Below are positions 1 through 9,316 of a DNA stretch of 64,000 nucleotides, piece after piece. The DNA comes from CBDCWT01 sp965223305. GTDB lineage: Bacteria; Planctomycetota; Planctomycetia; Pirellulales; Pirellulaceae. The notes under the pieces were generated by a model that saw nothing but the letters and a program-made list of their open reading frames with translations, did no database searches and had not been told where the DNA came from. The stretch spans positions 1 to 64,000 of the forward strand of contig CBDCWT010000073.1 of assembly GCA_965223305.1 (NCBI GenBank), given 5' to 3'. Each line of letters begins with the position of its first letter. Within the stretch, counting starts at the first letter, position 1. The position numbers and the translations under genes were made by a program.

Positions 1-1496
1 TACAGATCTCTGAGTGCGTCCTGGGGGACTTCCACCAGATAGAAGTAAGGGTGTCGTCCTAGGCTCTCGAAATCGATCGAGAATGGCTGCGCATCGTCCG
101 CCAATCCACCGACGAGCTGAGCTGTGATCGGCAGGGGCAAGATACCTTGGCCATCGAGCCAGGCTGACTCTTGCCAGGCCACCGGGTCGAAGTCGCCACC
201 CGCCGTCAGGATCAGCTGCCCACCGCGCTCGACGAAACGACGTAACATCGAGACCGCAGCCGCCGGATCCGAGACTCCCCCGACAATGGCCAGCCGAGTC
301 TTGGCGAGCATTTCGGGGGTGACCTGTTCGATGCGCACTGACGAGAACAGTTGACCGCGATCCGTGTTTGTGCGGGCCGCCGCCAGCAGCTGACGGGCGG
401 GAAGCGTCTCGCCGAGCCGACCACGGGTTCGGTCCTCTGCAGCACCAAGTTGATCGACGAACAGCGCCGGAATGCCCGCTGTCACCGGGACGATGCGTCC
501 GCGGACATTGTCGGCCGCAAGGTTGTCCGAGCTAATAGATGCCGATATGTAGGCCCACGAGATGGAACCAGCTTCGAGCTGTGGGTCTCTAAACACGTAA
601 GCGAACGACAATTCGCGTTCAAACTCAGATGCTGAGAGTGTGACAAGGCGGGAAGCTACGGGGACGCCATTCACGGCCAGCTCGACTGCCAATTCTCGGT
701 CGGCCGGCAGTTGATAGCGGATTCGAACCAAGATTGCCGACTCGGTATCGAGGTCGACGATCCCATCTTGCACTTGGATGTCGCCGACCCAGCAGTTCTG
801 CCAACTGGGCTCGGCGACGGTGACCAGTTCGACGTTGGCGTCTGTCACTTCAGAGAGCTCGACGCCCTGCCAATCTCGAGCCTGCAGATCGGTGAACACG
901 ACGACCCGCCGCGCCAGTGAAGCTCCATCGTTGGCGGCCGAACGGAACGCGTCGGCCAGCATCGTCGGGGTCAGCGCGCGATCGACGATCTGGATAGCCT
1001 CCAGCGCCGCCAAGGCGCGCTGTTGGACGGGAGTCGTCTCCGGTTGAAACGGGCCATGCGAGCCGCACAAGGGGACGACCCGAAAGCGGCTTCCAGTGGC
1101 CACTCGCTCCATGCGCCGGCGGGCCTGCTGTTTTGCCAGCTCAAGCCGACTTCCCTGCGGCGTCTGATACGCCATGCTGAGACTGTTGTCCACCAGCAGC
1201 ACGAGTTCGACTGGCTGCGAACCAGCCAGGCTGGTGCCCGAGGTCGCGAAAAAAGGCTGGGCCAGCGCCAGCCCAAACAGCGAGACGGCCAGGCACCTGA
1301 GGCAGAGCAAGATCCGATCGCGGAGCCGGACGCTGCGCTCGCTTTGACGGACTGCCTTGATAAGCAGGTCCATGGCCGCCCACTCCAGCTTGCGTTGCCG
1401 CCGGTGCGTCAGCAAGTGAATCAGGACGGGAGCGGCGGCCGCTAGGAGGCCGGCGACAGCGAACTGCCACGTAGCAAGTGAAGGGATGAAGCTCAT
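1..1496 (-). CDS. BatA/VWA membrane protein (3' end outside window)
   Basis: About 498 residues are visible before the frame runs off the window edge without a stop. The N-terminus is the BatA-type double membrane anchor: a helix at residues 11-29, the basic/WAAMDLL segment at 31-45, and a second helix near 60-83. A von Willebrand A domain follows with the MIDAS sequence DNSLS at residues 103-107 and a later VVVFTDLQARDW strand. The ATG overlaps the stop of the upstream squalene-cyclase-like gene (ATGA), so the two are translationally coupled. Bat/VWA proteins with MoxR ATPases are thought to assemble or protect envelope complexes; the substrate here is unknown. A second BatA gene lies at 29.7 kb. 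Confidence 0.85.
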   Translation of the reverse strand, partial: MSFIPSLATWQFAVAGLLAAAAPVLIHLLTHRRQRKLEWAAMDLLIKAVRQSERSVRLRDRILLCLRCLAVSLFGLALAQPFFATSGTSLAGSQPVELVLLVDNSLSMAYQTPQGSRLELAKQQARRRMERVATGSRFRVVPLCGSHGPFQPETTPVQQRALAALEAIQIVDRALTPTMLADAFRSAANDGASLARRVVVFTDLQARDWQGVELSEVTDANVELVTVAEPSWQNCWVGDIQVQDGIVDLDTESAILVRIRYQLPADRELAVELAVNGVPVASRLVTLSASEFERELSFAYVFRDPQLEAGSISWAYISASISSDNLAADNVRGRIVPVTAGIPALFVDQLGAAEDRTRGRLGETLPARQLLAAARTNTDRGQLFSSVRIEQVTPEMLAKTRLAIVGGVSDPAAAVSMLRRFVERGGQLILTAGGDFDPVAWQESAWLDGQGILPLPITAQLVGGLADDAQPFSIDFESLGRHPYFYLVEVPQDALRDL

Positions 1497-2659
1497 TCGC
1501 TAACGAATCGATCCTGAATACTCTCGATCCGCCCTTCTTGCAAGATCGGCAGATACCTGTTCGGAATGGCCAACAGGAAACAGGCGACGGCGGTCCCGAA
1601 CAGCTCGCCCGGTCGCCCGCCGACTTTGCCACCTCCGTTGGCTCCGTTGTCCCGCCAGGAGCCATGCAAACTGGCGTCGCTGGCATCGTGCATCTGTGAG
1701 GCCACCAAGTAGTCTCGCAAAGGCGGGTAGTTCTTCGTCCAGTGTTCGCCCCCTACCTGATAGAGCGCCTGTCCCACGTAGTAAGTCGTGTAGGCATCGA
1801 AAGGCAATTTGCCGTTGCGCTGCGGTTCGGGAAGTTCTTGGACCGCCTCCTCGATCACACGCAGACTCTTGGGAATCCGCCAGTCTTCGTACTGCCCGAA
1901 CTCTTGCAGGCAGACCACACCCGCCGCCGCCATGGCAATCGTTCGGCCGCCGCCTCCCTTGCTGTAGGTAAACTGGCCAGGCACGGCCGCCTGTTCGGAC
2001 TCCGGCAGCTCACGACTGACGCCCTCGGGGGTGTAGTATTCCCGCACGTTTCTAATTGATAGGGCGATGACTTCCGACGGAACTTGCAAACCGCAGTCGA
2101 CCGCGCTGCGCAGCGCTTTGGCCTGCATCACCACCAGACTCAAGTCGTGACCGCGGGCTTGGCGGCGAGCTCGATAGTCCCAGCCGCCGTCGTCGCACTG
2201 CGTGTTGGCGATCAATTGCAAAGCGCGATCCAGCGTGACGTGAAGCCGTCGGTCGCGCGTCGTCGTCATTCCGTGAGCTTGCCCCAACACAAACGTCGAC
2301 AGACCGTGGTTGTACATGTCCCGCTGCGAGTTCGCGACGTTCAACAACCCCGACGGTTTCGCCTGTTCCAGGATGTGGTCCAGAGCGCGGCTGACAACGT
2401 CGCCATAGCGACCGCGTCCGGGCGCATGTCCCGCCGAGAGAAACGCCAGCGCCCCCATGCTCACCAGCCCCAAGTCGTTCGACGACCAGCTGCCGTGCGG
2501 TCCCTGGTTCGCTGCCAGCCACTCTAGGCCGCGGCGCAGCGCCTGCTCGCTCTGCGGCGTGTATTCCGGAGCTGCAGACGTAGGCCGGCAGATAGCACCC
2601 AGCCCGGTAACCAAGAGCAAGAGTGCGCTGCAGCGGTACCGGCGAGCAAGGTCGAGCAT
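1493..2659 (-). CDS. Secreted prenyltransferase/squalene-oxidase-repeat (terpene-cyclase-like) protein
   Basis: 388 residues. A signal peptide (about 1-29, ending TSAA) precedes an alpha/alpha-toroid of the squalene cyclase/prenyltransferase repeat type. QW-like repeat motifs are visible (GLEWLAANQGPHGSW near 50, DDGGWDYR near 155, and a Gly-rich GGGGRTIAMAAAG segment near 235). It is much shorter than true squalene-hopene cyclases and I see no DXDD acid motif, so a catalytic cyclase role is unlikely; planctomycetes carry many such orphan toroids. It sits between the YdjY lipoprotein gene (45 bp upstream) and the BatA gene (4-base overlap), which suggests a structural or binding role in a Bat-type envelope system. 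Confidence 0.85.
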   Translation of the reverse strand: MLDLARRYRCSALLLLVTGLGAICRPTSAAPEYTPQSEQALRRGLEWLAANQGPHGSWSSNDLGLVSMGALAFLSAGHAPGRGRYGDVVSRALDHILEQAKPSGLLNVANSQRDMYNHGLSTFVLGQAHGMTTTRDRRLHVTLDRALQLIANTQCDDGGWDYRARRQARGHDLSLVVMQAKALRSAVDCGLQVPSEVIALSIRNVREYYTPEGVSRELPESEQAAVPGQFTYSKGGGGRTIAMAAAGVVCLQEFGQYEDWRIPKSLRVIEEAVQELPEPQRNGKLPFDAYTTYYVGQALYQVGGEHWTKNYPPLRDYLVASQMHDASDASLHGSWRDNGANGGGKVGGRPGELFGTAVACFLLAIPNRYLPILQEGRIESIQDRFVSE

Positions 2660-2703
2660 AGCGTTCAGGTTTACCGGAGCGCGGCGTGGGCAGCTGAGGT
2701 AGG

Positions 2704-3537
2704 TCAGTCTTTCACCGGCTGGGGAGCTGGTGACTGGGGCTGTTCACTTTGTTTTTCGGCGTCCTCGACCGCCTTGTCTTTTGGAGACTCGTCACTCTTT
2801 GGCAAACGCGGAGTCAACAGCAGACGAACGGGAGTACCGATAGGAGGAATCTTCTCTGTGTAGGCCTCAAACAACAGGTCGGCGTTTTCTTGGCTGCTGG
2901 GAATTGTCAAGTCGAGCGTGGCGGTGGGGAAGTTCGAAACACAGATAAAGTCTCCCCCATCGCCATGGTAGTAGCGCTGGCCGTTCGAGGGATCGGTCCA
3001 GAAACCGCTTCCAGCGAAGACCCATTCCGCGTCAGCCTCCTTCCGAGTGCTGGTATTCTTCAGCCACTCTTGTGCTCGTGCTTGACGCGTGGCACCCCGC
3101 TCCTTCCATAAGACGGACACCTCGATGGTGGTCCCCGTAGCGGGTTCATAGTCCGGGTCGAAACGCGCCGGACGCCCGGACTTTGCGCCAGCCGCCAACA
3201 GGGCCGCATGCACGTATTGCGCCTTGCTGTTGACCGCCACGATCGACTCGTGCTCTTTGGTACCCTCCGGGCAGGCGAACATCTCTAGGGCCCCTCGCCG
3301 CAAAGTGACGTGTCCATCGACAATCACGCGTCGCTTTTTGAGATCGAGCCAAATGTCAGAGTCCGGCGCCAGCCGTATCAGACCTTGGGGTGCCAGAAAC
3401 TCCCGTTTCAAGTCAGCCGGCTTGGTGGCCAGCTCAGTCGCCTCGTCTTCGCAAGCCGCGAGCGGCGCTGCACCCGTCGCCAACAACATCAAGAGCAGCC
3501 GCAGCCGCACGGATGCAGGATTGTGATTTTCCTTCAT
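2704..3537 (-). CDS. YdjY-domain lipoprotein
   Basis: 277 residues. The N-terminal hydrophobic stretch ends in a lipobox (LAAC, Cys29), which predicts a lipoprotein. Residues about 45-235 match the YdjY domain seen in planctomycete exported proteins: an IWLDLKKRRVIVDG strand, a CPEGTKEHESIV segment, and a YHGDGGDFICVSN segment. The C-terminus (about 240-277) is charged, low complexity and Pro/Gln-rich. It is the first gene of the minus-strand operon, followed by the squalene-cyclase-like and BatA genes. The function of YdjY domains is not established; a copper or other metal role is only conjecture. Confidence 0.8.
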   Translation of the reverse strand: MKENHNPASVRLRLLLMLLATGAAPLAACEDEATELATKPADLKREFLAPQGLIRLAPDSDIWLDLKKRRVIVDGHVTLRRGALEMFACPEGTKEHESIVAVNSKAQYVHAALLAAGAKSGRPARFDPDYEPATGTTIEVSVLWKERGATRQARAQEWLKNTSTRKEADAEWVFAGSGFWTDPSNGQRYYHGDGGDFICVSNFPTATLDLTIPSSQENADLLFEAYTEKIPPIGTPVRLLLTPRLPKSDESPKDKAVEDAEKQSEQPQSPAPQPVKD

Positions 3538-3879
3538 CGGTTCCTCTTCAATAGCAAGACAGCAGACACTCGGCTGTACCGTAATCGTCCGGCTCAGTTT
3601 TGAAAGCGGACGGCACGCGGAGCGTGCCTGCTACCTTGAAAGAGCGCGGGCGTTTCACTTTCTTCTGAGCCCAGGGGCAGCAACGAGCGAGATCTGTTGC
3701 TATCATTACCACACCTTCGACCAGTCGGCGTTTCATCCGCGTGCGGACGAGGCTTGCGGCCGGCGGACGGTCTATTGCGAAGCGAGTAGTCACGGCGAGT
3801 AGTTCACCACGGACAATTCACCGCGGGTGATCCAGTTCGATACGATTCAGGATAGGTATTATACGTCACGGAGGTCCAC
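3538..3879. other. Divergent intergenic region
   Basis: 342 bases between the divergent YdjY-lipoprotein and heparinase-like genes. Apart from a short perfect palindrome at 3612-3628 I see no gene. Promoters for both directions must lie here, but no convincing -35/-10 pair was picked. Confidence 0.5.
3612..3628. repeat. Short palindrome (GGCACGC-GGA-GCGTGCC)
   Basis: Perfect 7-bp inverted repeat around a 3-base loop in the divergent intergenic region. It resembles short GC-rich palindromes scattered between planctomycete genes. No second copy was noticed in this window. Confidence 0.5.
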
Positions 3880-5682
3880 TTGAGCATGGGAACGGCAACG
3901 GAATCTCGACCGCGAGCTGCACGGGGGCGCAACGCTACATCACGCAGCCACCGGAACAAGCAGGTGGTGGACAGACCAAGTCTCGAGGATTGGAGCGGTT
4001 GGTCCGCGCATCTGCAGCAGCGACGTACGCCGCGGTCGCTGGAGCACCTGATACCTGGGGTGAAAACGTCCATTCTTAGCTGGCCGCTAGAGGCCAGTTG
4101 GCATGGCAGCGAGAGTGAAAAACTGGTGAAGTTGCTCGAGCGGTTCAGCCGGGGGGGCGCCGCGTCGCAGGGGCGGCTGGCGGACCGGTTGGAGAGTTGG
4201 CTGGATGACGCTGCTGGGCGTGCCGCAGATCCCACTTTTGCAGTCGAGTGCCTGGCTTGGTGCCACGCGCTACCCCGGCTCGGCCAGTTCCTGCACGCCG
4301 CTCCTTGGTGCCAGCTGCACGAGCAACTTGAGTCGGTGGCCGACGAGTCCCCAGGGCTCGACCTCGCCGAGCAGCCATTGACACAACAGTTGTTGGCTGG
4401 CGAGTTGCCGTTGACGCTCGGCTATCTCTTTCCCGAATTGCCAGCTAGCTCTGAGCGCGTTCGCGAAAGCTGTGAGAGGTTGTCGCGCGGGATCGTGGAG
4501 CTGCTGGACGGAGAGGGCTTACCGTCGGCGGACCGATGGGAGCTGGCACGCCCGCTGCTCGCCTGCTGGACTCGTGCGGGTTTCATCGGTCGGCAGATGA
4601 AGAAGCCGGTCTTCGATGAGGAGGGCTGGACGCAGCTAGAGTGGTTTGTACTGCAATCGTTGCGACTGACGCGCAACAATGGAGCACTCGTCTTTTCACA
4701 GGGACTGGCCGGTGCCTACTGCGGATCTCTTTTCGACGCCGCTCTGACGTTGGCCGGAGATCGCGATGATCGTCGCATCGCCGATCAAATCCTACCGCGG
4801 CGGCGCAAGGGGGTTGCCGGGTCCAGTCGTAAGCAGGCACGGTCGCCGAGTGTGAACTCTGAGTGGGCGGGAGGGGCCGTGCTGCGCAGCGCCTGGAGCT
4901 CCAGCTCGGATCAAGTTGCGGTCGCCTACTCCGAGCAGCTGAAATGGGAGCTGAATTGCGGCGCCACCACGGTCTGGAGCGGCATGGGGGATCCCCAGTA
5001 CCGTTTGAATGGCAACTGGTTGAAGCCGCAGGGCGACTGGGAGCAGGTTTGCTGGATTTCCACGAAAGATTCAGACTACCTGGAGCTTGAAATGCGGTTC
5101 GGCAGCCGTTGTTCGGTACAACGGCAGATACTGTTGGCGCGCCCCGACAGGTTTCTCTTTGTCGCGGACGTATTCCTAGGCGGGGAACTGGATGCGGAAA
5201 TTGAGTACCTCCACCGCATTCCCCTGCATGACGGCGTGAGGTTTCGGGCCGCTAAAGAGACGCGCGAAGGCAATCTCATCGTGAAACAGCGGGCGGTCGC
5301 GCGGGTGCTTCCGTTGCCGCTCTCTGAGTGGCGGAGCGAGCATACGCCCGGAAAGTTGGAGCAGGTCGGAGAGCATCTGGAGCTGAGCGTCAAGACCAAG
5401 GCACGCCGGCTCTACGCGCCGCTGTTTTTTGACCTCAGCCCAGCTCGCTTCAAGAGGCAGTTGACCTGGCGACGGTTAACGGTTGCCGAACGGCTGCAGA
5501 CGCAGCCGCAGGATATCGCTGCCGGCTTTCGCGTGCAAGCCGGCAAGCAGCAGTGGCTCTTCTACAGGTCGCTGACTCCACCGGCCAACCGCACTCTGCT
5601 CGGTCAGAATATCAGCTGCGACTTTGTTGCCGGCCGTTTTTCGGCAGAAGGGCAAGTCGACAATCTGGTGGAGATTGAGTAG
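3880..5682 (+). CDS. Hypothetical protein, possibly heparinase II/III-like
   Basis: 600 residues with no signal peptide or membrane segment. The N-terminal half (about 40-300) looks alpha-helical, rich in Trp and Leu. The C-terminal half (about 330-600) looks like a beta-sandwich, with segments such as LEMRFGSRCSVQRQILLARP, LFVADVFLGG and IEYLHRIPL. That helical-plus-sandwich order resembles heparinase II/III-type polysaccharide lyases, but I see no clear catalytic motif, so the family call is tentative. Start: GGAGG at 3870-3874 lies 5 bases before a TTG at 3880 and 11 before an ATG at 3886; either may be used. It stands alone 72 bases upstream of cysK. Confidence 0.65.
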   Translation: MSMGTATESRPRAARGRNATSRSHRNKQVVDRPSLEDWSGWSAHLQQRRTPRSLEHLIPGVKTSILSWPLEASWHGSESEKLVKLLERFSRGGAASQGRLADRLESWLDDAAGRAADPTFAVECLAWCHALPRLGQFLHAAPWCQLHEQLESVADESPGLDLAEQPLTQQLLAGELPLTLGYLFPELPASSERVRESCERLSRGIVELLDGEGLPSADRWELARPLLACWTRAGFIGRQMKKPVFDEEGWTQLEWFVLQSLRLTRNNGALVFSQGLAGAYCGSLFDAALTLAGDRDDRRIADQILPRRRKGVAGSSRKQARSPSVNSEWAGGAVLRSAWSSSSDQVAVAYSEQLKWELNCGATTVWSGMGDPQYRLNGNWLKPQGDWEQVCWISTKDSDYLELEMRFGSRCSVQRQILLARPDRFLFVADVFLGGELDAEIEYLHRIPLHDGVRFRAAKETREGNLIVKQRAVARVLPLPLSEWRSEHTPGKLEQVGEHLELSVKTKARRLYAPLFFDLSPARFKRQLTWRRLTVAERLQTQPQDIAAGFRVQAGKQQWLFYRSLTPPANRTLLGQNISCDFVAGRFSAEGQVDNLVEIE

Positions 5683-5754
5683 GTTTCTTAGATTGCCGGT
5701 GTGCGATCGCGCCGCAGCTCGTGAAAGTCGTACTACGGAAAGGGGGTTGTCACT

Positions 5755-6711
5755 ATGTCGTCAGCGGCAGCTGGAATCAGCCAAGATATTACGCACTGTA
5801 TCGGCAACACTCCCTTGGTGAAGCTGCGGAGGGTTACCGGGGGCTGCGTAGCCAACGTCGTGGCCAAGGTCGAGAATATGAACCCCCTGTGGAGCGTTAA
5901 GGACCGCATCGGACGGGCGATGATCGACGCCGCAGAGCGAGATGGACTGATCAAAGACAATACCGTGCTGATCGAGCCCACTAGCGGAAACACGGGCATC
6001 GCTTTGGCCTATGTATGTGCCGCGCGGGGGTACAAACTAGCGGTCACCATGCCGGAGAGTATGTCGATCGAACGGCGCCGGTTGCTCAAGGCGCTGGGTG
6101 CCGAAATCGTGCTGACGCCCGCGGCGCAAGGCATGCCGGGCGCAGTGCGGAAGGCCGAAGAGCTCGCTGCCGAGAATCCCAACTACGTGATCCCCCAGCA
6201 GTTCAAGAACCCGGCCAATCCGGAAGTGCATCGTCAGACGACGGCGGAAGAGATCTGGCGCGACACCGAAGGGCAGGTCGACATCCTGGTCAGCGGAGTT
6301 GGAACGGGTGGCACCATCACGGGCGTGTCCGAAGTCATCAAAGCGCGCAAGCCCGAGTTCCGCGCGATCGCCGTCGAACCAGCTAACAGTCCAGTGATCA
6401 CACAGACGAAGAACGGCCAGGAACTGGTGCCTGGCAAACACACGATCCAAGGAATTGGTGCTGGCTTCATTCCCAACGTGCTGAACGTGGATATCATCGA
6501 CGACGTCGTCCAAGTTCAGGACGAGGACGCAGCCGAGATGGCTCGCCAGCTGGCTCAGACTGAGGGGCTCTTCTGCGGAATCAGCAGCGGCGCGGCAGGT
6601 TGGGCGGCGGTCGAGGTGGCCAAACGCGCTGAAAACGCCGGCAAACTTATTGTGGTGGTGCTGCCCGACATCGGTGAACGTTATCTGTCAACAGCGCTCT
6701 ATCCAGAGTGA
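5755..6711 (+). CDS. cysK: Cysteine synthase A (O-acetylserine sulfhydrylase)
   Basis: 318 residues, the usual length. This PLP enzyme makes L-cysteine from O-acetyl-L-serine and sulfide in the cytoplasm. The Schiff-base lysine is Lys49 in SVKDRIG. The substrate-binding loop is PTSGNTG at 75-81, and the phosphate loop is GVGTGGTITG near 180. The C-terminal GISSGAA near residue 280 also fits the family. A purine-rich AAAGGGGG Shine-Dalgarno lies just upstream of the ATG. There is no cysE, sulfate-assimilation or cystathionine gene next to it, so its place in cysteine synthesis rests on family alone. A cystathionine beta-synthase would be longer. Confidence 0.95.
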   Translation: MSSAAAGISQDITHCIGNTPLVKLRRVTGGCVANVVAKVENMNPLWSVKDRIGRAMIDAAERDGLIKDNTVLIEPTSGNTGIALAYVCAARGYKLAVTMPESMSIERRRLLKALGAEIVLTPAAQGMPGAVRKAEELAAENPNYVIPQQFKNPANPEVHRQTTAEEIWRDTEGQVDILVSGVGTGGTITGVSEVIKARKPEFRAIAVEPANSPVITQTKNGQELVPGKHTIQGIGAGFIPNVLNVDIIDDVVQVQDEDAAEMARQLAQTEGLFCGISSGAAGWAAVEVAKRAENAGKLIVVVLPDIGERYLSTALYPE

Positions 6712-6785
6712 GCACCGGCGTAGCCGCCACTGAAGTCCTTCTCCCTTCAACTTTTGCGGCATCGCGGTCAGACAAACCTGCCTTT

Positions 6786-6887
6786 ACCCTCCCGCTCGCG
6801 GGAGGGTCGGACGCATAGCGTCCGGGGAGGGCCGTCCGGGAGTGATCGTCCACGAGGCGTGCCCCCCCTCTCCGGCCCTTCGGGCCG
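6786..6887. repeat. Cluster of three hairpins
   Basis: Three consecutive inverted repeats: ACCCTCCCGC/GCGGGAGGGT with a 2-base loop (6786-6807), CGGACGC/GCGTCCG (6808-6824 region), and CGGCCC/GGGCCG around TTC (6873-6887). They lie between two converging genes and could act as bidirectional RNA 3' ends, although no T-run follows them. Confidence 0.6.
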
Positions 6888-6997
6888 ACTCTCCCCGAGG
6901 AGAGTGAGGACGAGATCACACACTAAGTCAGAAGCTGCACGACCCCCTCGGTGCTTCATGCAATCCGCCAAACTCTGGCGAGTTCGGCTACGCTGCA

Positions 6998-7063
6998 AAT
7001 CAGCCGCTGGGCGTTAGCCCACGGTTCCCACCAAACCGGATGCTAACGCATTCCGGCTGATTT
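6998..7063. repeat. Dispersed palindromic repeat, copy 1
   Basis: Imperfect 29-bp inverted repeat. The left arm begins AATCAGCCGCTGGGCGTTAGC and the right arm ends GCTAACGCATTCCGGCTGATT. Similar copies occur at 13043-13116 and 22130-22190, with a half copy at 15477-15502. The flank GTGGCCCGAG just downstream is shared with the 13 kb copy. Confidence 0.8.
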
Positions 7064-7144
7064 GTGGCCCGAGGGGCGACGAACTGGAATGCTGCCGGCC
7101 ACTTGCCGGTCAAACCCAGTGCGGCGGCCCGCAGCCGCCAGCGA

Positions 7145-9109
7145 CTACTCCTCATCGCCTCGCAGTTTGGCCAGCACGCTGAAGTCCTCGAGGGTCGAAG
7201 TGTCTTGGCTCCCCTCCTCGGCTCCTGAGGCGATATCGCGCAGCAGGCGGCGCATGATCTTGCCGCTTCTTGTCTTTGGCAGTGCCGCAGTGAAGCGGAT
7301 GTCGTCGGGTTGAGCGAGTGCACCGATCTCCTTGCGCACGTGTTTCCGCAGATCGGCCCGCAGCTCATCGCTGGGCTCGGCATCGCCGGTCAGGGTGACG
7401 AAGACAGCGATCGCTTGTCCTTTGATTTCGTCCGGCCTGCCGACCGCGGCCGATTCGGCCACCAGGTGATGGCTGACCAATGCACTTTCGACTTCAATTG
7501 TGCTGAGCCGATGGCCGGAGACGTTGATCACGTCGTCGATCCGGCCCATGATCCAGTAGTAGCCGTCGTCGTCGCACCTGGCGTTGTCACCGGTCAAGTA
7601 CTTCCCGGGCACGGTGCTCCAGTACTGGTCGCGAAACCGCTGATCATCTCCCCAGATTCCGCGGAGCATGCCCGGCCACGGTTCTGCGATGCAGAGCATA
7701 CCACCATGGTTCGCGGGTACTTCGACAAGTTGATCGTCGACGATCGCGGGAACGATCCCCGGCAACGGTTTTGTACAGCTACCTGGCTTCTGTGGAATCG
7801 CGGCGGGCAGCGGCGACATCATGATCCCGCCGGTCTCCGTTTGCCACCAGGTATCGACGATTGGACAACGCCCACCGCCGATTTTTTGATAGTACCACAT
7901 CCACGCCTCTGGGTTGATTCCCTCGCCGACTGTGCCGAGCAACCTCAAGCTTGACAGATCGTGTTGGTCGACGTGCTGGTCGCCCCATTTGATGAAAGCT
8001 CGGATGGCGGTGGGCGCGGTGTAGAGTGTGGTGACGCGATATTTTTCGATGATGGCCCAGAAGCGATCTTCGGCGGGAAAGTTGGGGGCGCCCTCATACA
8101 TCAGCACCGTCGCTCCCGCAGCCAGTGGTCCGTAGACCACATAACTGTGCCCAGTAATCCAGCCGCAATCCGCAGTGCACCAGAAGATATCGCTGTCGCG
8201 ATGGTCGAAAACCCACTCGAAGGTCTTTTTGGCATAGAGGTTGTAGCCTGCCGTCGTATGGCGAATTCCCTTCGGTTTTCCCGTCGAGCCACTTGTATAC
8301 AGGATGAAGAGCGTGTTCTCGCTATCTAGCGGCTCGGCGGGGCAGTCGGCCGAGGCCTGTTCGACGAGTTCATGCCACCAGAAATCTCTGCCCGGTTGCA
8401 TGGCGACTTGGTTGCCCACGCGCTGCAGGACAACGCACTTTTCGACCGTGGGCGACTTCGCCAACGCCTCATCGACGACTTCCTTTAGCGGCAGCTGTTT
8501 TCCTCGTCTCCAGGCCGCATCGGCGGTCAGCTGCAGCTTGGCTTTGGCATCGTTGTTGCGATCGGCGATGGCTTCGGCGGAGAAGCCTGCGAAGATCACC
8601 GAATGCACGGCACCAATTCGCGCGCAGGCCAACATGGCGATCGCCAGCTCCGGCGTCATGGGCATGTAGATCGAGACCACGTCTCCCTGGGACACACCCA
8701 GCTGCTTTAAGACGTTTGCGAACCTGCAGACCTCTTGGTGGAGTTGTTCGTAGGTTAGCGAGCGTTGATCGCCAGGTTCACCCTCCCAGAGTACAGCTGT
8801 TTTACTGCGCCGTTCGGTCTGGAGATGTGCATCGAGACAGTTGTAAGATGCATTTGTCTTGCCTCCGACAAACCACTTCGCGTAGGGTTCCTCCCACTCC
8901 AGCGTCTGTTGAAAGGGCTCAAACCAATGGAGTTCGTTGCGGGCCAGCTCTGCCCAGAAAGCCGTCGGGTCCTGCCGCGCTCGATCGTACAGTCGCTGAT
9001 ATTGCTCGAGCGATGCGATTTTCGCCTGAGCGACAAATTCAGCATTCGCGGGAAACTGACGATCTTCCACCATGACCGAGTCGATTTGGCCGCCGGCGTT
9101 GTCGGACAT
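7145..9109 (-). CDS. acs: Acetyl-CoA synthetase (AMP-forming)
   Basis: 654 residues, the normal length. It activates acetate to acetyl-CoA via acetyl-adenylate. The N-terminal ACAS domain has AFWAELAR near 50 and PYAKWFVGGKTN near 76-87. The P-loop-like A3 motif YTSGSTGKPKG is at 271-281, and TWWQTETGG is the expected A5 motif. The C-terminal catalytic Lys617 lies in TRSGKIMRRLL, the site that Pat-type acetyltransferases acetylate in relatives. It is a single gene, divergent from glgX across about 200 bases. The N-terminus here starts at the first ATG of a conserved-length protein. It differs from propionyl-CoA synthetases only in pocket details that I cannot settle by eye. Confidence 0.95.
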   Translation of the reverse strand: MSDNAGGQIDSVMVEDRQFPANAEFVAQAKIASLEQYQRLYDRARQDPTAFWAELARNELHWFEPFQQTLEWEEPYAKWFVGGKTNASYNCLDAHLQTERRSKTAVLWEGEPGDQRSLTYEQLHQEVCRFANVLKQLGVSQGDVVSIYMPMTPELAIAMLACARIGAVHSVIFAGFSAEAIADRNNDAKAKLQLTADAAWRRGKQLPLKEVVDEALAKSPTVEKCVVLQRVGNQVAMQPGRDFWWHELVEQASADCPAEPLDSENTLFILYTSGSTGKPKGIRHTTAGYNLYAKKTFEWVFDHRDSDIFWCTADCGWITGHSYVVYGPLAAGATVLMYEGAPNFPAEDRFWAIIEKYRVTTLYTAPTAIRAFIKWGDQHVDQHDLSSLRLLGTVGEGINPEAWMWYYQKIGGGRCPIVDTWWQTETGGIMMSPLPAAIPQKPGSCTKPLPGIVPAIVDDQLVEVPANHGGMLCIAEPWPGMLRGIWGDDQRFRDQYWSTVPGKYLTGDNARCDDDGYYWIMGRIDDVINVSGHRLSTIEVESALVSHHLVAESAAVGRPDEIKGQAIAVFVTLTGDAEPSDELRADLRKHVRKEIGALAQPDDIRFTAALPKTRSGKIMRRLLRDIASGAEEGSQDTSTLEDFSVLAKLRGDEE

Positions 9110-9316
9110 TTAAGGGTCACCTCTGCCTTGGGAAAGGGTGCTTAGAAGCCGGAATTCTAGGTCTGATTTTTGCGAGTGTCAAACAGTCGCCGCAGCGGAA
9201 ACGGCGCTTGCTGCCCCCCCTACGACAACCGCTGTGGATCGATAAAATGGCCGCTGCAGCAGGTGCGCTGGCTACCTCGCTCGCCGATCGACACCTCTAC
9301 CTAGCAATCATTCAGG

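Larger units (their letters stand above)
6712..7144. other. Convergent intergenic region with hairpin repeats
   Basis: 433 bases between the convergent ends of cysK and acs. It holds a run of strong hairpins (6786-6887) and one copy of the window's dispersed palindromic repeat (6998-7063). No coding region is supported. Confidence 0.6.

Noticed and set aside
7310..7954. 214-codon frame on the plus strand opposite acs
   Set aside because: It lies wholly antisense to a strongly conserved gene; the codon pattern is that of a shadow.
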